DNA from: Casimicrobiaceae bacterium
GTDB taxonomy: Bacteria; Pseudomonadota; Gammaproteobacteria; Burkholderiales; Casimicrobiaceae
Length of the DNA: 9,233 nt
Direction: 5' to 3'
Assembly: GCA_955652025.1 (NCBI GenBank)
Contig: CATPAO010000387.1
Location: 1 to 9,233 of the forward strand
In this document: in pieces, positions 1 to 8,218 of the stretch
How the letters are laid out: every line of letters starts with the position of its first letter
Position numbering within the stretch: position 1 is the stretch's first letter
Made by a program: the position numbers and the translations under genes
The notes under the pieces: generated by a model
Told to the model about the DNA's origin: nothing
Seen by the model: only the letters and a program-made list of their open reading frames with translations
Databases searched by the model: none

Positions 1-924
1 GCCGTGCTCGACCGCGTGCCCGGCCGCGATCCAGCCGTCGATGCCGCCGACCAGCGGCCGCACGCGCGACAATCCTTTCTTCAGCAGGATTTGCGCCGCG
101 CGTTTCGCCGACTCCTCGTTCGGGCACGCGCAGTAGACGATGATGTCCTGGTCGGTAGGGAAATCGTCGGCGCGTGAAATCGCGTCGAGATCGAGCATCC
201 GCGCGCCGGGAATGTGCGGCCGCGCCTGGTGCGCGAGCCGCGAGCCGACGTCGACCAGGAACGGCCGCGGTTCTTGCGCGAGGCGATCGCGAAGCTCGTC
301 GATCGTGATCCGGGCGGCGTTCACGTTCCGCGCGAGGCGCAGACGCTGCAGCGCCTTCGACGCGATGTACGCCGCGACCACCGCCGCGACGGCACCCGCC
401 GCGAGTCCGGCGTTCTGCGTCATCCAGGCCAACGCCACGTCGATCTGGCGCGAAAACACGATTCCCACGCCCATCGCCGCGCCGACCCACAAGGCAGCGC
501 TTGCGATCGACGCAACGACGAACGCGCCGGCGGGCATTTTGAGCGCGCCCGCGATCGGCGGCGCAACCGTCGAGAATCCCGGCACGAATTTCGACAGGAT
601 CACCGAAAAGAATCCCCAGCGCTCGAAAATCCCTTCCGTTTCGCGCACGCAAGTGTCCGGCGACAACGAAACCTTGCACAGGAAACGCAGCACCGGGTAG
701 CCGAAACGGCGGCCGGCCCAGAACCACAGCACGTCGGCCAGAAGCGACGCGAAGACGCACAGCGCGAAGGTCGCGATCCCGTTGATGCGGCCCACGGCGG
801 CAAGCGCCCCCGCCACCATCATCGTCGGCACCGCCGGGATCGGCAGGCCCAACTGCTGCAGCAGCACGTTGAACCCGACAATCAGCGTGCCGTGCCGCTC
901 CAGTTGCAGAAGAATCGCGTCCAT
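1..924 (-). CDS. DedA/VTT-domain membrane protein fused to a C-terminal rhodanese domain (3' end beyond window)
   Basis: The frame is open without a stop from the ATG at 924 to base 1 (308 codons visible). Residues 1 to about 195 form a DedA/VTT-type inner-membrane module. It has hydrophobic segments near 14-45, 50-70, 105-125, 133-157 and 168-190, the LADVLWFWAGRRFG stretch at 62-75 and the SKFVPGFSTVAP stretch at 111-122, which corresponds to the family's F/YxRFxPG region. DedA proteins are linked to membrane lipid scrambling and membrane-potential homeostasis. Residues about 205-308 are a rhodanese fold: FLVDVGSR (strand before the loop), HIPGARMLDL, then IVYCACPNEESA, then PLVGGIDGW. The likely sulfur-carrying cysteine is C265, with a second cysteine at C267. 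The domain should face the cytoplasm and transfer sulfane sulfur; its acceptor is unknown. The pirin stop lies 20 bp upstream, so an operon is likely. The ribosome-binding site is weak. Only a few C-terminal residues appear to be missing. Confidence 0.9.
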   Translation of the reverse strand, partial: MDAILLQLERHGTLIVGFNVLLQQLGLPIPAVPTMMVAGALAAVGRINGIATFALCVFASLLADVLWFWAGRRFGYPVLRFLCKVSLSPDTCVRETEGIFERWGFFSVILSKFVPGFSTVAPPIAGALKMPAGAFVVASIASAALWVGAAMGVGIVFSRQIDVALAWMTQNAGLAAGAVAAVVAAYIASKALQRLRLARNVNAARITIDELRDRLAQEPRPFLVDVGSRLAHQARPHIPGARMLDLDAISRADDFPTDQDIIVYCACPNEESAKRAAQILLKKGLSRVRPLVGGIDGWIAAGHAVEHG

Positions 925-944
925 AGTGCTCGGCCCAATGCCGG

Positions 945-1826
945 TCAGCGCGCAATGCCGCCGAAATTGCCGCTTTGGTAGTCGGCGATCGCCTGGCGGA
1001 TCTCGGCTTCGGTGTTCATCACGAACGGACCGTAACGCGCGACAGGCTCGTCGAGCGGCGTGCCTCCCAGCACGAGCATCCGTGCCGGCGTTGACGCGTC
1101 ATCGGCGCAGGAGAGCGTTACCGCCTCGCCCGGGCCCAGCAAAACGAAATCGCCGCTCGCCACATCGTGATGCGGGCCGACGCGCGCGGCACCTTCGAAA
1201 ACATAGACGGCCGCGTTGTAGCCGGCCGGTACCGGCAGCGTGACGCGTGCGCCCGGTTGCAACGAGACGTCGAGATAGAGAATCGGCGTGCGCGTTTCGA
1301 CGCGCGCGGACACTCCGAGCGCCTCGCCGGCGATCACCTTGACCGTCGTCTTGCCGTCCTCTGAGGTCGCCACCGGCAGCGTCGCCGCGCTGACGTCCTG
1401 GTAACGCGGGTCGGTCATCTTGTCCCGCGCCGGGAGATTGACCCACAGCTGGAAACCGTGCACGCGGCCGCCGTCCTTGCGCACGCGCGCGCTCGGCATT
1501 TCCGAGTGAACGACACCGCGTCCCGCCGTCATCCACTGAATATCGCCGGGCGTGAGACGGCCGCGATTGCCGGCCGAATCCTCGTGCTCGAACTCACCAT
1601 CGAGCAGATAGGTGACCGTTTCGAATCCCCGATGCGGGTGGTCGGGCGCGCCCACCGCCTTCCCCGGCGCGTAATCGACCGGGCCCATTTCGTCGAGTAG
1701 AAGGAACGGATCGAACAGCGGCAGTTCCGGCGTGGGAAACGGCCGGCGGACGACGAAACCGCCGCCCTCGACGGTACGCCGCGCGTGAACGATGCCGGCA
1801 GGCTCTCGAAGAACAGGCTCGCGCAT
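945..1826 (-). CDS. Pirin family protein (bicupin)
   Basis: A 293-residue protein, normal for bacterial pirins. The N-terminal cupin carries the metal-binding set: DHPHRGFET gives H63 and H65, and VVHSEM gives H107 and E109. These match the three His and one Glu that hold Fe in characterised pirins. The TAGRGVVHSE and HGFQLWVNLP stretches are family hallmarks. The second, divergent cupin covers roughly 170-275. Some bacterial pirins have quercetin-dioxygenase activity and others regulate metabolic enzymes; which applies here cannot be read from sequence. The frame stays open back to 2141, but ATG 1826 is chosen because GAGG (1833-1836) sits 6 nt before it, the protein then starts at the usual family position, and a longer form would run back across the intergenic region and into the divergent gene. 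It is probably cotranscribed with the DedA-rhodanese gene and transcribed divergently from the BPSS1780-type gene. Confidence 0.95.
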   Translation of the reverse strand: MREPVLREPAGIVHARRTVEGGGFVVRRPFPTPELPLFDPFLLLDEMGPVDYAPGKAVGAPDHPHRGFETVTYLLDGEFEHEDSAGNRGRLTPGDIQWMTAGRGVVHSEMPSARVRKDGGRVHGFQLWVNLPARDKMTDPRYQDVSAATLPVATSEDGKTTVKVIAGEALGVSARVETRTPILYLDVSLQPGARVTLPVPAGYNAAVYVFEGAARVGPHHDVASGDFVLLGPGEAVTLSCADDASTPARMLVLGGTPLDEPVARYGPFVMNTEAEIRQAIADYQSGNFGGIAR

Positions 1827-2001
1827 GGGAATCCTCAACAGTTTGGCACCCGGCCGAGCGGCAGGGTAAAAGACAAATGGTAACGTGAACCGCCATTTGC
1901 AATGCCCCTCGTTCTTTTCCGGCCGGGAGGGGAAAATCCCTGCTGACGTCAGGGATGTGGCCGCGCGCCGCTGCCACGGTACTCTGCCTAAGGAGGAACG
2001 A
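1827..2001. promoter_or_regulatory. Divergent intergenic region with overlapping inverted repeats
   Basis: This 175-bp gap separates the pirin start (minus) from the likely TTG start of the membrane protein (plus), so it should hold both promoters. I could not assign convincing -35/-10 pairs on either strand. Directly visible structure: CCCCTC (1905-1910) pairs with GAGGGG (1927-1932); CCGGCCGG (1919-1926) is a palindrome; ATCCCTG (1936-1942) pairs with CAGGGAT (1950-1956) across a 7-nt loop; and the loop region contains the 10-bp palindrome CTGACGTCAG (1943-1952). GGGG at 1929-1932 could instead pair with CCC at 1938-1940, so the folds compete. These could be operator half-sites or leader-RNA structure on the plus strand, 45 nt ahead of the TTG. 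No regulator can be named. Confidence 0.45.
1991..1996 (+). promoter_or_regulatory. Strong Shine-Dalgarno fixing a TTG start
   Basis: AGGAGG (within AAGGAGGA, 1990-1997) lies 5 nt before TTG at 2002. It is the best ribosome-binding site in the window. It decides the start of the downstream membrane protein in favour of TTG 2002 over the in-frame GTG at 1885, which has no comparable signal. Confidence 0.75.
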
Positions 2002-2784
2002 TTGGATACGACACCATTGCCGCCGCTCGCCCACGCGCCAGCTTCCAATGACCAGGGGCCACGCGAGCCGCGGCGCTTGCCCGCAGGCAGCGGCGCATCG
2101 TTCTGGGGCGAGGCGTGGCGGATTTTCAACGCGGCGCCCATCCCGTGGATATTGATGCTGATCGTCTATGTGTTGATCTCCTTCTGTCTAGAGATCGTCC
2201 CGGTGATCGGCGGGCTCGCGCACATCGTGCTCACACCGGTGTTCGTCGGCGGAATGATGTTGGGCTGCCACGCGCTCGCGCGCGGCGAGCCGCTTTCCGT
2301 TAGCCATCTATTCGCGGGCTTCAAGGACGCGCGCTTAGGACCCCTCGCGATTCTCGGCCTCATGATGCTCGCCTTGTCGATTGTCTTTCTCATTTTCCTG
2401 TTTTTCGGCATGCTGATGGCGTTCGGCATGTCGGGCCTGAGCGCGCTCGCTGGACAGGGCGATCTGTCGGTCATCGTGCCGGGCGTCCTCGGCGCCGGAT
2501 TGTTTGCGCTCATCACGATCGCGCTGATCGGCGGCGCGCTGATCGCGATGGCTTATTGGTTCGCGCCTGCATTGGTGGCACTGAACGGTGAAGAGCCGAT
2601 GAACGCACTCAAAAAGAGCTTTGCGGCGAGCTGGACGAATATGGGCCCGTTTCTGATCTACGGCCTCATCTTCATCGGGCTCGCGATCGTCGCGTCGATC
2701 CCGTTCGGCTTGGGCTGGCTCGTACTCGGGCCGATGATCGCGGGCAGTTGCTACGCCAGCTGGCGGCAGATTTTCGGCGCGTAG
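2002..2784 (+). CDS. BPSS1780-family polytopic membrane protein
   Basis: From TTG 2002 the product is 260 residues. Residues 1-30 are a Pro/Ala-rich hydrophilic tail without a signal peptide. Hydrophobic segments follow at about 48-67, 71-90, 113-140, 160-190 and 216-250, giving an integral inner-membrane protein with five or six spans. The segments FWGEAWRIF (34-42), YWFAPALVALNGEEPMNALK (185-204), ASWTNMGPFLIYGLIF (209-224) and GLGWLVLGPMIAGSCYASWR (236-255) match my memory of the betaproteobacterial BPSS1780-family pattern, in which a paired WFAPALVAL...ALK.SF and LGWLVL.P..AGS.YAS.R..F recur. The molecular function of the family is unknown. The frame is open back to a GTG at 1885, but the extra 39 residues overlap the inverted repeats and look non-coding. 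The gene stands alone on the plus strand: divergent from pirin and convergent with the rhomboid gene, with a 24-bp gap. Confidence 0.85.
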   Translation: MDTTPLPPLAHAPASNDQGPREPRRLPAGSGASFWGEAWRIFNAAPIPWILMLIVYVLISFCLEIVPVIGGLAHIVLTPVFVGGMMLGCHALARGEPLSVSHLFAGFKDARLGPLAILGLMMLALSIVFLIFLFFGMLMAFGMSGLSALAGQGDLSVIVPGVLGAGLFALITIALIGGALIAMAYWFAPALVALNGEEPMNALKKSFAASWTNMGPFLIYGLIFIGLAIVASIPFGLGWLVLGPMIAGSCYASWRQIFGA

Positions 2785-2808
2785 GAGACGGGCGTTCGGA
2801 GTCGATCG

Positions 2809-3498
2809 CTAGGGGAGCCGACCGCCTTCTTGGGATTCGCCAACCCCGGACGGCTCGACCGCGTCGTCACGCTCGTCTTCCCACGCGTAGCGAACGCGCG
2901 GCGGTATGTCCAAGCCCCGCAGCGCGATCGCCATCAGCACGCCGATCCACGCCGCGGCGAGGTGCGTTTCCCAGGAGACCCCCGGCTCCGTCGGCAACAC
3001 ACCCCAGGCCAGCGACCCGTACAGGAAGGCAACCAACAGCGACGCGGCAATCGCGCGCCTGTCGCGCCGGATCAAGCCGGCCACGAAAACGTAGCCGACC
3101 AAGCCGTACACCAATCCGCTGGCACCGATATGGATGGACTCCCGCGCGAACAACCACACGGCGATGCCCGGTCCCAGATAAACCGCCGGCAACACCGACC
3201 GGGCCGCATTCGGATACAGGTGCAACATCGCCGTGCCTACGACGAGCAGCGGCAGCGAATTGGCGACCAAGTGCGCCAAGCCGCCGTGCAGCAGGGGGCC
3301 GAGAAAGATGCCGGGAAGCCCGGCCCACTGGCGCGGCCGGACGCCGAAACGCTGCAAATCGAGATCCAGCGCCCAGTTCAACCACTGGATGACCCAGATC
3401 AGTAGGACGAACGAGAGCGCGATCACCACCGCTCGCCGGAAGTTGACTCGCGTTTGCGCGGAACCCGTATGGGCCGGGTCCGGTATATGAATCTCCAT
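2809..3498 (-). CDS. Rhomboid family intramembrane serine protease
   Basis: The product is 229 residues from ATG 3498. Hydrophobic helices lie near 23-43, 60-72, 76-94, 101-118, 124-145, 150-168 and 178-194. Hallmarks are all present: HGGLAHLVAN (H71, H76, N80) in the second core helix, GASG at 125-128 with the nucleophile S127 in IGASGLVYGLVGY, and ETHLAAAWIG with the dyad partner H179. The protein should therefore be an active membrane-embedded protease that cuts transmembrane helices of client proteins; the substrate is unknown. The C-terminus (about 197-229) is charged and cytoplasmic-looking. The start is uncertain: ATG 3498 has no clear Shine-Dalgarno, and an in-frame GTG at 3537 would add 13 residues. 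It lies 77 bp downstream of the efflux operon on the same strand, so read-through transcription is possible, with a hairpin (3517-3545) in between. Confidence 0.9.
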   Translation of the reverse strand: MEIHIPDPAHTGSAQTRVNFRRAVVIALSFVLLIWVIQWLNWALDLDLQRFGVRPRQWAGLPGIFLGPLLHGGLAHLVANSLPLLVVGTAMLHLYPNAARSVLPAVYLGPGIAVWLFARESIHIGASGLVYGLVGYVFVAGLIRRDRRAIAASLLVAFLYGSLAWGVLPTEPGVSWETHLAAAWIGVLMAIALRGLDIPPRVRYAWEDERDDAVEPSGVGESQEGGRLP

Positions 3499-3516
3499 TG
3501 CAGTGCAGAATACCAG

Positions 3517-3545
3517 CGGCGCATGGTGACGAGACACGTGCGCCG
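3517..3545 (-). terminator. GC-rich hairpin after the efflux operon (weak or atypical terminator)
   Basis: CGGCGCA (3517-3523) and TGCGCCG (3539-3545) form a perfect 7-bp stem. A short inner stem, GTG/CAC (3526-3528 with 3535-3537), closes a 6-nt loop. In the minus-strand transcript it begins 30 nt after the NodT-type gene stop. There is no following U-run, so it is not a canonical intrinsic terminator. It could stabilise the 3' end of the operon mRNA or partly attenuate read-through into the rhomboid gene. The in-frame GTG candidate start of the rhomboid gene sits in the inner stem. Confidence 0.3.
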
Positions 3546-3575
3546 GAGTTCACACCGTTTCGCGACTCGTGCGCC

Positions 3576-5024
3576 TCACTTCGACGCCACCGGCGCCGCA
3601 CTCTCGGACGAGCCATTCGACGACCCCGGTGTCGCACCCGCCGAGGTGCGCGCCCATCCTCCTCCCAACGCCTTGTAGAGCTGGACGACCGTCACCAGGC
3701 TGTTGCGCCGCGCCTGCACCAGCAGGAGCTGAGCAGTGTACAGACTACTGTCGGCGTCGATCACTTCGAAATACGACGAGTAGCCGACCTGATACCGCCT
3801 CAGCACGCGCGTGCTCGCTCCCTGCAGCGCCCTCACCTGCTGCTGTTGCGCGCGCAACTGCTCGTCGTACCGTTGCCGCGCGACCAGCGCGTCCGAGACT
3901 TCCCTGAATGATTGCGCGACCGCGCTTTGATATTGCAGCACGGCCTGCTCCGCGCGCGCTTGCGCCGCTTCGACCTGATGGCGATTGCGTTGCGCGTTGA
4001 TCAGCGGTTGGAGAACGTCGAAGCCAAGCGCCCAAATCTTGGTGGGTCCGGTGAAGAGCTTGGAAAGCTCGAGGCTCTCCCAGCCGAACGAGCCGGTAAG
4101 CGAGATGGTCGGATAAAGCGCCGCCTTCGCGGCGCGCACATTGGCGGTCGCGCCGGCGAGGTTCGCTTCCGCCTGGCGCAAATCGGGCCGGCGCTCGAGC
4201 AGCGACGACGGCAACCCCTCGGGCACGTCGGGCGGCGCGGGAAGCGCTTCGAGGTCGCGTTCCGGGCGCTCGATCGGCGCCGGGTTTTCTCCGAGGAGGA
4301 TGCGCAATTGATTTTCGGTTTGCGCAATTTGGCGCCGGAGGTCGGCCTCGATCGCCATGGCCGCCGCCAGGCTCGCCTCGGCCCGATTGACATCGACGCT
4401 CGACGCCGCCCCATTGCGAAGCTTGCTTTGCGTAAGCTCGAGAAAACGTTGCCGATCGCGCACGGTGTGCTCGGTGACGCGTAACTGCTGATCGAAGGAG
4501 ATCAGGTCGAAATAGGCGGTGGCCACGGCGCCGACGAGGCTCGACATCACGCTGTCGTGCGCATATTCGGTCGCGAGCAGATTCGACCGGGCGGCCTCCG
4601 AAAGACTCGCGAGCCGGCCCCACAGATCGAGCTCGAACGAGACCTGGGCGTCGGCGCTAAACAGCGCACCGGTAAAGTAACCACCGGATTGGAATACGCG
4701 GCCGCGCTCGCCGTTGAAATCGGCATTGGCCTGCGGGAACTGCGCGACGCGCGCGATCGCGGCCTGTGCCCGCGCTTCGGTGACGCGGGCGACCGCGATC
4801 TTGACGTCGCGATTCTGCAGGACTGCGGCCTTGAGAAGCTGCTGCAGCGTCGGATCCCTGTAGACGTCCCACCACGACAGATCGGCGAGAGACTCGGCGC
4901 CGCGCGCACTGGTTTGATCGCGGAACGCGTCAGGGACGTCGAGCGCGGGGCGCGAATATTGCGGTCCCACGGCGCAAGCCGCGAGCAGCAGCGCGACGAC
5001 CGGAAACAGTCGCCGTGGCATCAC
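3576..5024 (-). CDS. NodT-family outer-membrane efflux lipoprotein (RND outer-membrane factor)
   Basis: A 482-residue protein, typical for this family. The N-terminus is a lipoprotein signal: MMPRRLF, a hydrophobic run, then LAAC with the lipidated C17, followed by AVGPQYSRP, the usual NodT-family start. Two outer-membrane efflux (OEP) repeats follow, about 57-250 and 266-460. The first contains [10 protein letters not shown] (129-138). The second contains the matching [13 protein letters not shown], and the C-terminal region carries [19 protein letters not shown]. By family it forms a trimeric outer-membrane beta-barrel with a periplasmic helical tunnel, the exit duct of the pump. Start: GTG 5024 has AAGGGAG (5034-5040) 9 nt upstream and overlaps the pump stop by 4 nt in GTGATG; ATG 5021 is the next codon and is equally possible, giving 481 residues. 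Last gene of the efflux operon. Confidence 0.95.
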   Translation of the reverse strand: MMPRRLFPVVALLLAACAVGPQYSRPALDVPDAFRDQTSARGAESLADLSWWDVYRDPTLQQLLKAAVLQNRDVKIAVARVTEARAQAAIARVAQFPQANADFNGERGRVFQSGGYFTGALFSADAQVSFELDLWGRLASLSEAARSNLLATEYAHDSVMSSLVGAVATAYFDLISFDQQLRVTEHTVRDRQRFLELTQSKLRNGAASSVDVNRAEASLAAAMAIEADLRRQIAQTENQLRILLGENPAPIERPERDLEALPAPPDVPEGLPSSLLERRPDLRQAEANLAGATANVRAAKAALYPTISLTGSFGWESLELSKLFTGPTKIWALGFDVLQPLINAQRNRHQVEAAQARAEQAVLQYQSAVAQSFREVSDALVARQRYDEQLRAQQQQVRALQGASTRVLRRYQVGYSSYFEVIDADSSLYTAQLLLVQARRNSLVTVVQLYKALGGGWARTSAGATPGSSNGSSESAAPVASK

Positions 5025-8000
5025 GATCTGCCGCTCCCTTGCTCGCCCGCGGTTGCCGCCGGTGCTTTGCCGCGCTCGCGCGGAGGCAGCTCGTCGTCGC
5101 GGAAGGGCATCTTGCGTTCACTCACGCGCTGAACGATGACGTAGTAGATCGGGATGACGACGATTCCGAGCATCGTGGCGAACAGCATGCCGAACACGAC
5201 CGTCGTGCCGATCGATTGCCGCGCGCCCGCGCCTGCGCCAGTGGCGATCGCCAGCGGCACCGTGCCGAGAATGAAGGCAAACGATGTCATCAGGATGGGC
5301 CGCAGACGAAGAAAAGCGCCCTCCCTGGCGGCCTGCACGATCGACAGGCCGCGCTCGCGCGCAAGTTTCGCGAATTCCACGATGAGGATCGCGTTCTTGG
5401 CGGCAAGTCCGATCAGCATGATGAGCCCGATCTGCGCGTAGACGTTGCTCACGAGCGCTCGGAGCGCGAGGCCGCTGAACGCTCCCAGCACACCGAACGG
5501 AATCACCAGCAAAATCGCGACCGGCATCGCCCAGCTTTCGTACAGCGCCGCGAGCACCAGGAACACGAACATCAGCGACAGCGCGAAGATGTATCCGGTC
5601 TGTCCACCGGTTTTCTTCTCCTGGTAGATCGCGCCGGTCCATTCGTACGTGTAGCCGGCGGGGAGCGTCTGCGCGACTTCTTCCATCGCCTGTGCCGCCT
5701 GTCCGGAGCTGTAGCCCGACGCCGGCGAGCCGTTGATCGTGGCCGCGCGATAGAGGTTGTAACGCTCCAGGTATTCGGGGCCGCTGACCGATTTCTCTTT
5801 CAGCACCGATCCCAGCGGAATCATGTCGCCGTCGGCGTTGCGAACGTAGTAGCGATTGATGTCGGCGGGATCGGCGCGCGCATAACCTTCGGCCTGGGCC
5901 TGCACGCGGAACGTTCGTCCGAAAAGATTGAAGTCGTTGACGTAATAACTGCCCATGAACATCTGCAACGTGAAGAATACGTCGCTCAATGTGAGGCCGT
6001 TCGACTTGATCTTGTCGCGGTCGACTTCATACTCGATCTGCGGCGTGCGGTCGTCGTAGTTGGCGAAGACGACTCCCAGCTCGGGCCGCTTGCGCGCCTC
6101 CCCCAACACTCGCTGCAACACTTGCGCGAACGCTTTGGCATCGCCTCCGCCGTTGTCCTGCAAGATGAACTCGAAGCCGCCGGTGGTGCTCAAGCCGCGG
6201 ATCGGCGGCGGATTCAGCACCAGCGCGTTGGCATCCTTGATCTCGCGATTGAGACGCCCGCCCAGCGCGCGGAGAATCTCCGGGCCGCTTTGCCCCTCTT
6301 TATTGCGCTCGCCCCACGGCTTGAATCGGATGAACGTGGTCGAGTTGTACGACGTCGTCAGTCCGGTCAGCAGATTGAAGCCGACCAGCGAGGCCACGCC
6401 TTCGATGCCCGGCACCTCGCTCGCGATCCGGTTCACCTGATTCACCGCGGCGTTGGTTCGCTCGAGCGACGCCCCGGGGGGAAGTTGCAGGACGACGAAC
6501 ATGTAGCCCTGGTCCTCGTCGGGCACGAGGCCGGTCGGTCGGGCCTTGATGAGGCCGTAGAGCGCGCCCAGCAGCACCACGGACGTGAGTGCCACGAGCG
6601 CGGCGTGCCGTGCGAGCTTGACGAGCGAATCCGCGTATCGGTTTCGGAACGATTCGAACATCCGGTTGAACGCGTCGAAGAAGCGCGCGAGCAGACCGGG
6701 ATGGTCGCTGTGGGCCGCCGGGTGCAGCAGCAGCGCGCAGAGCGCCGGCGTCAGCGTCAGCGCCACGACCGCCGACAGGATTACCGACGTCGCGAGCGTC
6801 AGCGCGAATTGCTTGTAAAGCTGTCCGGTCAATCCGCCCAGGAACGCAACGGGAATGAAGACCGCGGAAAGCGAAAGCGCAATGGCGACCACGGGCCCGC
6901 CGACATCGGCCATCGCGGCCTTCGTGGCGTCGACGGGCGTCGCGTGGTCGGTGTCGAGCCGGCGCTGTACCGCTTCGACCACGACGATCGCGTCGTCGAC
7001 CACGATGCCGATCGCGAGTACAAGGCCGAACAACGTGAGCGTGTTGATCGAAAAGCCGAGAGCGGCGAACACGGCGAACGTGCCGACCAGCGACACCGGC
7101 ACGGCGAGCATCGGGATCAGCGTCGCTCGCCACGTTTGCAGGAACAGAAAGACGACAAACATCACGAGCAGGAAAGCCGCGCCAAGCGTTTTCATGACTT
7201 CGCGCAACGACTCGGTCACGAACGGCGTCGTGCTGTACGGAACGGACCACACCATGCCCGCTGGAAAGCGCTGCGCGAGCGTCGTCATCGTTTGCGTCAC
7301 CTGCTTCGCGACGTCGAGTGCGTTGGCGTCGGGTTGCAGGAAGATACCGATGAACACGCCCGGCAGGCCGTTCTCCTGAACGTTGATGCTGTAGTCCGCG
7401 CCTCCCAGCTCTACGCGGGCGACGTCGCGCAGGCGCACGAGCTGCCCGCCCGGGGCGCCGCGCACGATCATGTTCTCGTATTGCGACGCGTCGGTGAGCC
7501 GGCCCCGGACCGTGACCGAGTACTGCATCTGCTGCCCTTGCGGCACGGGCGGGACGCCGATGCGGCCTGCCGGCGCGACGACGTTCTGTTCCTGCACGAC
7601 CTTCTGGATGTCGGTCGCCGTGACCCCGAGGCGCGCCATCTTGTCGGGGTCGATCCAGATACGCATGCTGAAATCGCGCGCGCCGAATATGCGCACGACA
7701 CCCACGCCGGGGATTCGCGCGAGCGCGTCTTGAATATTGAGCAGCGCGTAGTTGGACAGAAACGTCGTGTCGAAGCGCCGGTCGGGCGACGTGAGCGCGA
7801 TCACCTCGAGAAAGTCGGTGGACTGCTTGCGCACGATCACGCCCTGCCGTATCACGTCGGCCGGCAGCGAGCTCTGGGCGACCGCGAGCCGGTTCTGCAC
7901 GTCGACCGCGGCCAGGTCCTGATTGGTGCCCACGTCGAACGTCACGATCAGGTTGTACGTGCCATCGTTGGCGCTCTTCGAGTCCATATAGAGCATGCTC

Positions 8001-8218
8001 TTCGCGCCATTGATCTGCTGCTCGATGGGCGCGGCGACCGATTGCACGACGACGTCGGCGTTCGCGCCCGGGAACGTCGTTTGAACCTGCACTTGCGGCG
8101 GAACGATCTGCGGATACTGCGCGATCGGCAACTCGAAACCGGCCAGCGCGCCGGCGAGCGTGATGATCAGCGAAAGAACCGTCGAGAATACCGGACGGTC
8201 GATGAAGAAGTTGAACAT
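5021..8218 (-). CDS. HAE1-type RND multidrug efflux pump, inner-membrane subunit
   Basis: A 1065-residue protein starting [12 protein letters not shown], the standard start and size of the AcrB/MexB/MexF superfamily. Twelve membrane spans and two large periplasmic loops (about 30-335 and 560-870) are evident. The proton-relay residues are present: D408 and D409 in [14 protein letters not shown] (402-415), K941 in [14 protein letters not shown] and T978 in [18 protein letters not shown] and FVPDEDQG-like [12 protein letters not shown] (564-575) are also typical. Drug-pocket phenylalanines equivalent to AcrB F136, F178 and F628 are retained, while the F610 and F617 positions are Ala and Leu. 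It should export drugs or other amphiphiles by proton antiport from periplasm or membrane to outside. The ATG directly abuts the adaptor stop (TAGATG), and the pump stop overlaps the NodT-type start, indicating one translationally coupled operon. The substrate range and exact subfamily cannot be fixed by eye. Confidence 0.97.
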   Translation of the reverse strand: MFNFFIDRPVFSTVLSLIITLAGALAGFELPIAQYPQIVPPQVQVQTTFPGANADVVVQSVAAPIEQQINGAKSMLYMDSKSANDGTYNLIVTFDVGTNQDLAAVDVQNRLAVAQSSLPADVIRQGVIVRKQSTDFLEVIALTSPDRRFDTTFLSNYALLNIQDALARIPGVGVVRIFGARDFSMRIWIDPDKMARLGVTATDIQKVVQEQNVVAPAGRIGVPPVPQGQQMQYSVTVRGRLTDASQYENMIVRGAPGGQLVRLRDVARVELGGADYSINVQENGLPGVFIGIFLQPDANALDVAKQVTQTMTTLAQRFPAGMVWSVPYSTTPFVTESLREVMKTLGAAFLLVMFVVFLFLQTWRATLIPMLAVPVSLVGTFAVFAALGFSINTLTLFGLVLAIGIVVDDAIVVVEAVQRRLDTDHATPVDATKAAMADVGGPVVAIALSLSAVFIPVAFLGGLTGQLYKQFALTLATSVILSAVVALTLTPALCALLLHPAAHSDHPGLLARFFDAFNRMFESFRNRYADSLVKLARHAALVALTSVVLLGALYGLIKARPTGLVPDEDQGYMFVVLQLPPGASLERTNAAVNQVNRIASEVPGIEGVASLVGFNLLTGLTTSYNSTTFIRFKPWGERNKEGQSGPEILRALGGRLNREIKDANALVLNPPPIRGLSTTGGFEFILQDNGGGDAKAFAQVLQRVLGEARKRPELGVVFANYDDRTPQIEYEVDRDKIKSNGLTLSDVFFTLQMFMGSYYVNDFNLFGRTFRVQAQAEGYARADPADINRYYVRNADGDMIPLGSVLKEKSVSGPEYLERYNLYRAATINGSPASGYSSGQAAQAMEEVAQTLPAGYTYEWTGAIYQEKKTGGQTGYIFALSLMFVFLVLAALYESWAMPVAILLVIPFGVLGAFSGLALRALVSNVYAQIGLIMLIGLAAKNAILIVEFAKLARERGLSIVQAAREGAFLRLRPILMTSFAFILGTVPLAIATGAGAGARQSIGTTVVFGMLFATMLGIVVIPIYYVIVQRVSERKMPFRDDELPPRERGKAPAATAGEQGSGRS

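Noticed and set aside
214..981. Plus-strand open frame of 255 codons over the DedA-rhodanese gene
   Set aside because: It is very Arg/His/Gln-rich, has no recognisable domain and lies antisense to a gene with clear DedA and rhodanese motifs. It is a shadow frame.
1827..2141. N-terminal extension of pirin upstream of ATG 1826
   Set aside because: The frame is open, but the added residues do not resemble pirin, cross the structured intergenic region and run antisense into the membrane-protein gene. A good ribosome-binding site supports 1826.
2785..2808. Possible bidirectional terminator between the convergent BPSS1780-type and rhomboid genes
   Set aside because: Only a four-base TCGG/CCGA pairing across a long loop and no T-run is seen, which is too weak to call.
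2748..3405. Overlapping plus-strand open frames opposite the rhomboid gene
   Set aside because: Their translations are low-complexity Arg/Pro/Ala with no family features, while the minus strand encodes the GASG and His hallmarks of a rhomboid.
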